From Heterodera schachtii (lineage: Eukaryota; Nematoda; Chromadorea; Rhabditida; Heteroderidae), in contig SIJG01000119.1 in NCBI GenBank assembly GCA_023374025.1, forward strand, positions 50,464 through 114,463: a stretch of 64,000 nucleotides of DNA, read 5' to 3'. Position 1 is the first letter of the stretch, and every line of letters begins with the position of its first letter. A model generated the notes under the pieces. It did no database searches. It saw only the letters and a program-made list of their open reading frames with translations, and had not been told where the DNA came from. A program made the translations under genes and the position numbers. Below, one piece after another: positions 55,801-64,000 of this stretch.

Positions 55801-57165
55801 TGGAATAATTTAAAAATCAGTCACCTTTTAGCAAATATTAGGGGGATCAATTAGTTAAAAAAACAACAAAAAAATTCAAAAATGAAGAAGTAGGCGCGCG
55901 CGCGCACCTATCTACCGGGAGCTTAATTGCTATTTTTAGAAGAAAAGTTGAAAAAAGAATCACCAATCACTCCGCCCTGAGGGCTCAATTTCTGGGATAT
56001 GAAATTCAAAGGCCGTCCTTGAAATAAGGACTTTTTTATATGTAGATGACAGGGGGAATTAAGCGTAATTAAATATTTGAAATTGTTAAGGAACGGAGAA
56101 TGTCTCTAATGAACATAGAAATTGCTTTTGACAGACCCCCAAACGTACAAAAAAATCAAATGGGTAGAAAAATTTTCAAAAAATCACAGCTCTTTTTTGT
56201 CGCAACATTCTTCTCGTCCAAGGTTAAAATAAGGTTGAAATGAACTGAATGCTGCTGCTGTTTGTGAATGAATGGGGGGCAAAAATAATTTTATCGGCAA
56301 AATAAAGATTTTTATCTTATTCACTGCTTTTGTGTATATAAAAAATTGTTAAAAAAAATAATAATTGATGGAAAGTGAAGTCTCGCCAATTTTTACAGGA
56401 AAAATGCATTTTTGAAAAAATTATTAATTTTGCAAAATTGAAATAATTTAAGTGGTTTAAGGAAAATTGAAAAAAATTAAAATTTTCGTATTCAAAAATA
56501 GGAAATTAAAAAATATATAAGAAAATAAAAATATTTAAATTTTAAAAAAGAAAAAACGAGAAAAGAAGAAAATTGATTAATCTTTTTCACCCGTTTTCTT
56601 TTTGATTTACGGTGCCAAATTGGACAGAAAATTTAATGCCAAATTTTTTGGCAATGAAAGAAGAGATTGTTGGAGAAAATGAATAATTCGTAAATGGCCT
56701 TTTGGCTATGAACCTATGAACAACAAAATGAGTGGGCACTTAACCGTTAAATATCTTTGTTCGCGAAATTCAATTAACACCCAAAAGAGCAGCGACACCG
56801 ACAAAAAGAACAATTAGCCAAAAAGCTTTTGTCCAAAACAAATTAATTAGGGCTTCAATCTTTTTCTTTGTCAAATTATATTTATTCTAATATTAATTAT
56901 TTTTTGTAAATCCAATCATTTTGACTTTGTTTTTTTTTATATTTAGTACTACCGTTAAATTTATTTAAATATTTATTGTTAAAACCCTAATTAAACCGGG
57001 AATAAATTCTTAACAAATAAAGATTGTATTCTTATTTTTAAATTGCCCATTTCCCTTAATTATATTATATTTTTTAATTTTTTCCTCATTTTTTGTAATT
57101 CTTTTCCCAAATGATTAAAACTAAATTTCAATTTTTCTTCCTCATTATTATATTAAACTGTGAAA
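52853..57165. other. Long AT-rich spacer, no supported gene
   Basis: Weak frames at 53940-54305 (+) and 54683-54901 (+, ARRPSRDSILGSGIKDKTF) and at 52660-53037 (-) have no splice or family support. GC-rich module remnants lie at about 53408 and 53545. An alternating GC tract lies at about 55893-55906. Confidence 0.35.
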
Positions 57166-57384
57166 TTATTGGCCACCAGTTTCTCCATCGGCTTTTGCTT
57201 TATCCAATGTGTCCCCAAAACGGCCAAACAAACGCCAAATGTCGTCCGTCTCACCCTGGCCAAATAATCCTTTCCCCAATTTTCTAACATTTGGCCAAAA
57301 CAATGCAATCGATGACAAAAAAAATTTCAGTTGCCATTTAATTAATAGCGGAATAATTTCAAGAAAATGATTTTTTTTTAGCAC
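57166..57384 (-). CDS. Short protein or terminal exon, glycine/acid-rich end
   Basis: The frame reads a hydrophobic start (LEIIPLLIKWQLKFFLSSIA) and then KLGKGLFGQGETDDIWRLFG, RFGDTLDKAKADGETGG and a stop. It could be a 72-aa protein starting at 57384, or a last exon beginning after the TTAG at about 57286. No family is recognised. Confidence 0.4.
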   Translation of the reverse strand: MLKKNHFLEIIPLLIKWQLKFFLSSIALFWPNVRKLGKGLFGQGETDDIWRLFGRFGDTLDKAKADGETGGQ

Positions 57385-57995
57385 TCATCAGACTTTTTTA
57401 ATCAGTGTAAAGTCATTAATCACCAACAAATGGCTGACATAAAATGATCAAAAAGTTTTTTTCAAAATTGTGCTATTAAAGAAAATTATTTTTGGTGTCA
57501 AAAATTTAAATTGAATTAAAATATTAAAAAAAAAAATTAATTTTTAAAGGGACAAAAAACATTTAAATGATCAACATTAATAATGCACTTGGATTTACGC
57601 ATTTATGTGCATGATTAATGTTATTCTTTTTGGAAATTACTGATCTTCATTTTCTCCGTCCACTTTTTTTTAATTTCAAAAATTTAAAAAATTAAAATAT
57701 GAAAAATAAATTATTTTTGAAGGAGGGCAAAAAACATTTCAGATGATGAACATTAAAAAATGTATTGCATTTGCCATTTTGTTGCATATTTTTTGCGCTT
57801 TACATTTGGCATTTTGTTTCTTATTTTTTGCATAATTTGATATTTTATACATAATTTATGTGCATATTTTGTGCTTTTGTGCATAAAACCATTTCAGACA
57901 CAAAAAAAACATTTTGACACGCGTTTTTTTTTGCACAATAATTAAATTTATTAATAATAATTTATTTTTAATTGTATTTAGCATATTTATTTTAA

Positions 57996-60900
57996 ATGTT
58001 TGTTCATAAATGTTTGTGTTCCGTATTTTTAACATCATTTTTGACCATCAGCAGCAGTGGATGGTCAAATGAAGATGCGAAACGACTTTTTGATGATCTT
58101 ATGGTAATTTTAATATAAAAAAGTCCCTAAACAATAAAATATAACGAAGAAATCCAAATTACGGTTAAAGATGCAATTAAAAAAATAATAATAAATTTTA
58201 ACAATTTTGAGTAAACGGAATACAAGAATAAATAATGTCGAAATGGGGGAAATTTTAAATAAATTCATTGGCTTTAAAAAAATAGGGAAGGGACGAAACG
58301 GGGTTCTGACAAGCTTACCAAAAAATTAGTTTTTTTAGTGAAATTTATAAAAACCAATTTTTTGAGTTCAAATTTGAAAAATTTTCAATTTAATTAAAAA
58401 TGGAAAAATACCAATTTTTTAAATTTGGAATTTTTATATAAAAAATTCTATTAAAACACAGAATATACAAAAAATGAAAGGCAATACGATGGGCAAGACA
58501 CCTCAAAATTATGAGGGACAAAAGCTCCATATTAAGGCGAAAAAGAGCCCCGGATCAGGCCTGCACGAAAACTTTGAAAAAAAAAAAATTCGTATACGAA
58601 AACGAAACTAAAAAAGGCCTTCGATACGAAAAGGATACACGAAACGAAAAACAAAATTTTGAAAACCGAAAACGAAACAAAAAAATTTTGTCGGACGAAA
58701 ACGAAACACGAAAACGAAACTCAAAAAGTGCCGAAAATGTAGGACGAAATGAAAACGACACAAAAATTCGTGCAGCCCTGCCCCGGATAGCAATTAATGA
58801 AAATGAGAATTAAAAAAAAATTCGTTTAAAATTTAAAAATATTAAATTGATTTTGTTTTATTTTTGTTTTTAAAAATAATTTCAACTTTTAATTCAGATC
58901 AGTTACAACCGGCACCGACGCCCTGCTGCAAGTCCTCATGAAGCTGTTGATGTTCAGCTCAGATTACGACTGTCCCAAATCATTGATGTGGTGGGAAACA
59001 AATTTTTAAATTCTTAAATCATTTTGCCAAGTTTTAGCATGAATTGGACCAAATTATGACTATTTCAGGTTCATTTTAATCAAAAAAGCATTCTAATTTG
59101 ATATTTTATAATAAATTAATGCTTTTTAATTCTCATAATATTGCGTTTTAAAGAAAAACTCTCCGTTTTTTGAAAATATTTTTTGGCATTTTTATTTCTA
59201 TTAAAAAAAACTTTTTATAGTGTTAACTTATTTTTTTGTTGCTATGAAACAAATTATAATTAAATATAAAATAATATTTACAATATATAAACTGTCACAA
59301 AAAAGTTTTAAATTAAATTTCAAGTTTGGCTCAAACAGTCGTGGACCGACCGTAAACTTGCATGGGACCCCGACGATTACGGTGGCGTATCGGTGCTTTA
59401 TGTGCCATACGAAATGATTTGGGTTAAGCAAAACAAAAAAAAACTTTTAAATGTAATTGTTTTTCAGGTGCCGGACATTGTGCTTATCAATGTAATTTTT
59501 ACATTGTCGTTCTTTATAAAATTAAAAAACCTTTCTGAATATTATAAAAATTATATTCTACAGAATTATTAAAAATAATGAAGGTTTTTATTAATAATTT
59601 AAAAATTTATTTTAGTAATTTAATTTATTATTTCTTTTAATTATTGAAAATTTAATTTAATTTTAGAATGCAAAAGGGACCTTCAATATCACAATAGACA
59701 CGAAGGTATGTACATTTTCAATAAGGGTTTAAAAAATTCAAGAACTACTGAGACAGAGATTTTGCGAGATTCGAGACCCAAAAACTCGAGGTAATTCTCG
59801 ACTCGAGATCGAGACCCGACAATCTCGAACAGCCCTATTGAATTCCCAATTGTTGGCACTCGAGCAAATAAATTTTGGCACAATGTTTATTGTAATTTTT
59901 AAATTTTTTAGGCAACTTTGCATCCAAATGGACGCGTTGTATGGGAACCGCCAGCCATTTATAAGTCACTTTGCCAGGCAAAACATTTTCAAAAAATAAA
60001 CAAATTGTTAATTTATTGGTTTTTTTTAGATTGACATCCAATGGTATCGGTTTTCAATTATTTAAAAATTAGATAATTAAATTCTCATTAAATTAGGTTC
60101 CCATTTGATGAGCAGAATTGTCTTCTCAAAGTCAGTCAATTTTATATTATTAAATATTTGACAAAATATACAATTTGAAAAAACTATCAAATTATTTATT
60201 AATTTTAAATAATTCCTGGATTTTTTATGCAAATTATTTTAAAATAATTTTAATATCATAAATAGGATGGTTAATTATTTGCACATAAAATAAATAGGCA
60301 TGCAAAATAATTGCAAAATATGCATAAAAATCGAATTTAATTCGCTTTTGCTCCTATATCTCAAAATTTAAAATCAACAAAAAGGCGCGCGTAAAGCACA
60401 TGAAGCTTTTGCTCCATTCCCACAGCATAAATTAGCGGAGCGATCAAAAAAAGCCGCCTTCACAATTCTCCGTTTTACGCTTAAATAATCGGTGGTGTTT
60501 AATGATGATCCCTATTCCTTCTCGTTTTACTATTTTTACCATCCCCGATTTAGCTAAAGTCTAGTTTGGATTTAAAAAATTTATGAAAAGAATTTCCGAA
60601 AAATGCGTTCTCAAAGTTAGCTGATTGACCCATAGGGATGTAGAGAGTCTCGATTCTCGATCCGGGAAATTTCTCGGGTTTTTCGCTTCTCGGTCTCGTG
60701 TTTTTTGCCTCGGAAACCGAGCAAGTTTTTTTTTAATTAAAAAATACATTTAAATTAATTTCATTAAGATTTCTGGATTCCCGAGTCGAGAAATTTCTAG
60801 AGTTTTTTGGGTCTCGGTTCTCGTATCGTTTCTCGTGATCATTTCTCGGTCTCGGTTCTCGGTAAAAATCATTTCTCGCACACCCAAACGTACCCATGAA

Positions 60901-63480
60901 ACCTTAGAATGACACCAATTATATGTCAAGGAAAATGTGAAAATTCAGAAATTTTTTGTACCGATTATAATCGAAGAATGCTTATAATTAATTATGAGAT
61001 GACCTATATATCCAAAATAAAATTGGATGCAGCAATATTCATTCTTATGTAAAAATGACGTAAAATTCGTGAAATTTTTTATCAATGCCACCAAAATAGC
61101 GGCGAGCGCTAAATGGCTTTACCGCATGCATTTTTGTTGATTTTTTTAAAATTTTGAGCTATAGGAAGGAGCACAACCGAAAGGTACCAAAATTTTCCAA
61201 ATTATATGTAAAACTTGTCAAATTCGTTAAAATTAAGTTAAAAATCTCGAATGACTAAATATGGATGGAATTAATATCGAAATAGGCAAAATAAATTTCA
61301 AAATTTTTCATTTTTAAATTTTGCCAAATTTTTAATTTGACCTTTAAAAATAGTTTGGCTCATGGACCTACCCCTCCGGGCTGCTTCATCTTTCGCTAAT
61401 GGATGCTGTTAATGAGACTCAAATGGAGGTGACCAATGAACGGGGCGAGTTGGAACAGCTTGCGCTGGTCGAGGATGGCATTGATTTGGACGATTATTAT
61501 CCATCCGTGGAATGGGACATAATGTACGGTATTTTGTATTGGCATACTGACTGTATTAGCTGCATCCCTTGTTTAAATACTATAGGGGTTTTTAAAATAA
61601 TTATTTTTAGAAAATATTTATAGCACATAATCCCAAAAAGTGGAAAAAACCGCAAATTGTAGATTAATTGTTTTTTTATCTTTTTTTTTTTTTATTAATG
61701 ACCTCTTATCACGGCAATTACCCCATGAGCTTCTCGATTACCCTTTTTTTGCATATTGGCTTCAATTCTTATCTCGTGATTGTTCACATAAAATAAATGA
61801 TGACCTATCATCAAAGTAATGGCCTAATGGAAAAGTACCAAAAAAATAAAAATAAAATTTTTCCTTTTTTAGAGGAGGGCATAATTGTAAATCTCGAACT
61901 TTTTCAAACCCAAATAATTTTTTAATTTTATGTGGGATTTATAGAATTGAAGAGGGAAAATGTTGAAAATTTGATAGAGTTTGCTACCATTTTTTTTTAA
62001 TAAAACCCCAATTCCGTGGAAATTTTCGAAAGTAAAAAAAAATAAAATAAATTTCTAAAAATGGGTGATTTTGAACCGTATAAATAAAACAGGTCTACTC
62101 AAGCAACGAAGCGGAGCAAACATTTCTTCGGTTCAAAAAATGGAATATACGAAGAAATAGACGTATGTGTATGTATTCGAATAAATTTTATATATTAATT
62201 TATAAAAATATAAATTTTATCTCTACTAATTATTAAATCTAAAATAGAAATTCATTTAATGACATTTTCATTCGACTTGGAATGTTTCAGATAAGATTCG
62301 TAATTCCGCCCATCAGGGTCGGGGTTTAACTCCATTTCAAATACCGTATTTCCTCTAATAGAGCCCCAGTGGGTTCTATTGTTCAACCCCCTTCAAAAAC
62401 AGGGCTCTATTCGAGGGAGGGGTTCTATTCGAGGGCGGGGCTCTCTACTCGAGGAAGTACGGTAGTTGGAAACTCAGAAAAATGGCCCAGTAATTCTAGA
62501 AAATCATGCTTTATTAACAAATACCAAAGTCAGAACAATGCCTAAACATTTCCGAGAATGTGTCAATTTAAATTTTGAATTTTGAATTTCCCGCCATTCC
62601 AACAGTTCAATTTGGCACTCCGTCGTAAGCCACTGTTTTACACGGTCAATTTGGTGTTTCCATGTGTTGGCATTTCCTTCCTCACCGTTCTTGTCTTCTA
62701 TTTGCCGTCCGAGTCTGGTGAAAAGGTGTCATTGTCCATCAACATTCTTGTCGCACTCACAATGTTTTTCTTGCTATTGGTACGGAAAATTTAAATTTAA
62801 TTTTATTAAAATATTTATTAAAATTTATTTTAAATTTTTCGATTGAAATCATTCCGGCCAATAGCACAACATTGCCATTTGTCGGCAAATATCTTCTGTT
62901 CACCATGATTTTGGTCACTTTGTCCGTGCTGATAACTGTTGTCTGTATGTAAAATAAATTCAGAAAATTTAAATTATGATTTTTAAGAAATTTATTTATT
63001 TATTTTATTGTTTAAAAATTATTTTTGAAATTTAATCGAGACACCAAATTTTTATATTACTTAGAAATACATTCAAAAAATTAAATCGTAGCTTTTAACT
63101 GTTTTTTTAAAATTTAATGTCTTTAATTATTATTTTCAATTTCGATTTTTTGTAAACTTGATTTAGGTAAAATACCAAATTTTTAAATTACTTAGTATCC
63201 CCGAAATTTAATTCAGGGATTCACAAAGTCAAAAATCAATCTTCCGCCGGATTTGCAATTTTAAAATACATTTTAATAATTTGAAATTAACATTTTCCTA
63301 TTTAATTTTCCATTTTTTACAGCACTTCAATTCCATTTTCGAAAACCGACCACTCACCAAATGGGCAAAACTGTTCGTCGCCTATTTTTGAACATTCTTC
63401 CACGTCTGTTGTGCATGCGACGGCCTTTGTTCATGCGTCGACGTGCCGTGGACAGAAGTGAAAAAATAGAAAAACAATGA
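57996..63480 (+). CDS. Nicotinic acetylcholine receptor subunit (Cys-loop channel), loop C exon not found
   Basis: Cys-loop subunits assemble as pentameric cation channels at nematode neuromuscular and neural synapses. Exons: 57996-58103 (signal peptide, then [13 protein letters not shown]), 58898-58990 (YNRHRRPA ... RLSQIIDV), 59038-59068, 59325-59422 ([20 protein letters not shown]), 59468-59491, 59667-59705, 59912-59977, 60030-60043, 60097-60130, 61354-61523 (FGSWTY ... [14 protein letters not shown]), 62606-62779 (TM1 and TM2: [34 protein letters not shown]), about 62842-62944 (TM3) and 63323-63480 ([11 protein letters not shown] ... [10 protein letters not shown]). The Cys loop [15 protein letters not shown] is complete. 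An exon for loop C (between 61523 and 62606) is not seen, so alpha or non-alpha type cannot be told. The TM3 exon has no AG acceptor. The last exon stops after TM3; TM4 may lie beyond the window through a donor near 63457. Confidence 0.85.
58565..58775. repeat. CGAAAACGAAAC repeat in an intron
   Basis: About a dozen imperfect copies of ACGAAAACGAAAC-like units occur on the plus strand. It lies in the first intron of the receptor gene and gives spurious long frames on both strands. Confidence 0.7.
59765..59835. repeat. CTCGAG/CGAGACC dispersed repeat
   Basis: GAGATTCGAGACCC and ACTCGAGATCGAGACCC motifs are related to 22795-22885 and 60640-60895. It lies in a receptor intron. Confidence 0.5.
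60640..60895. repeat. TCTCGGTCTCGG-type repeat
   Basis: Runs of TCTCGGTCTCG and TTCTCGGGTTTT units occur in both orientations. It lies in the long intron between 60130 and 61354 of the receptor gene. Confidence 0.55.
62343..62463. mobile_element. Short TACCGTA-ended element
   Basis: Imperfect inverted ends TACCGTATTTCCTCTAATAGAG and TACCGTACTTCCTCGAGTAGAG enclose two further TCTATTCGAGGG units. A TA dinucleotide at each edge would suit a TA-targeting element. It lies where the missing loop C exon of the receptor would be expected. Confidence 0.6.
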
Positions 63481-64000
63481 AAAAAAAATCAGAAAAAAAT
63501 TCCAAGAAATTATTTCGTCTTTCTTCTAAGGACAATCATAACTACATTTACAAAAATGAATGACGACCTTAAAAGCAAGAAAACTTGAGAAGGCGTTGGA
63601 AATTTCTTAGAAATCTTTGTTTGTTTTTTTTAAATCTATCTTTGATGTTTTATTTTTTTTTAAATAGAAAACTTATTGAGATTTTTTGAATATTTAATAG
63701 AAAATAATTAAAATTATCTTATTTCCTTAAATATCACCTTCGGATGGGACTTTATTGGAGTTAGGTGCTCTAAGGTAAAGTGGTGGCTTAATTTTTCAAC
63801 GTTTTTAAAAAAAAAAATTGATTTTTTAAAAATTTATTGCAAAAAAATAAATAACATTTTTTAGTCTAAATTTAAAAAATAAATTTTTTTTTTTTTTTAT
63901 AAATTTACTTTAATTGATGGTAACTCAATAAAAAATATTTATCTGCTGATTTTACTTGAAAATTTAATAAATTAAATGTTTATTTGGTCCGTTTACAGCA
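63481..64000. other. AT-rich flank or intron
   Basis: No exon was recognised. If the receptor gene continues past the GT at about 63457, this is intron. Confidence 0.4.

Noticed and set aside
58511..58813. 100-codon charged + strand frame
   Set aside because: It is produced by the CGAAAACGAAAC repeat inside a receptor intron and has repetitive composition only.

Overview
The window is AT-rich eukaryotic DNA with spliced genes, most probably from a nematode. The main support is a serpentine receptor of the nematode-restricted Srt class (2085-4219). A levamisole/nicotinic-type acetylcholine receptor subunit, a FLYWCH zinc-finger gene and many small-exon genes fit this. A plant-parasitic (tylenchid) nematode would fit the base composition and mobile-element load, but nothing here proves the clade. 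Coding exons were assembled by eye from splice signals, matching codon phase across junctions, and family motifs. No search was run.

Layout. 1-2.0 kb: flank with a tandem repeat and a hAT-like MITE. 2.1-4.2 kb (+): Srt chemoreceptor. 6.1-8.4 kb: a duplicated, truncated copy of the 13.5-15.4 kb segment. 9.7-9.9 kb (+): start of a secreted-protein gene. 10.5-13.8 kb (+): UBXN6-like p97 cofactor (PUB plus UBX domains). 15.2-16.7 kb (-): complete 400-aa rhodopsin-like GPCR, with a broken relative at 17.0-17.3 kb. 18.3-21.1 kb (-): two tandem paralogues of an unrecognised family with charged or Glu/Gly-rich tails. 24.7-25.5 kb (+): secreted Kunitz protein lacking one disulfide pair. 28.9-30.8 kb: a Mutator-like element nested inside a hAT-like MITE. 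31.9-35.4 kb (+): RING-H2 membrane protein, with two copies of another gene inside its second intron. 36.4 and 39.3 kb: two tRNA-Pro genes in a local duplication. 38.5-39.0 kb (+): 67-aa secreted peptide. 39.6-40.9 kb (-): secreted cysteine-rich, probably GPI-anchored Ly6/three-finger-like protein. 42.4-43.5 kb (+): probable single-pass membrane protein. 45.1-50.2 kb (-): 391-aa FLYWCH zinc-finger protein. 50.2-58.0 kb: mostly repeats. 58.0-63.5 kb (+): acetylcholine receptor subunit.

The other main theme is a dense set of short inverted-repeat elements. At least eleven have recognisable 8-bp target duplications, and no hAT transposase is visible in the window. A GC-rich quasi-palindromic module with core GGCGCCTATCGGCACC is scattered through otherwise AT-rich spacer about fourteen times. 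The genes do not form a pathway. Several are cell-surface or secreted (two GPCRs, an ion channel subunit, a Ly6-like protein, a Kunitz protein, small secreted peptides).
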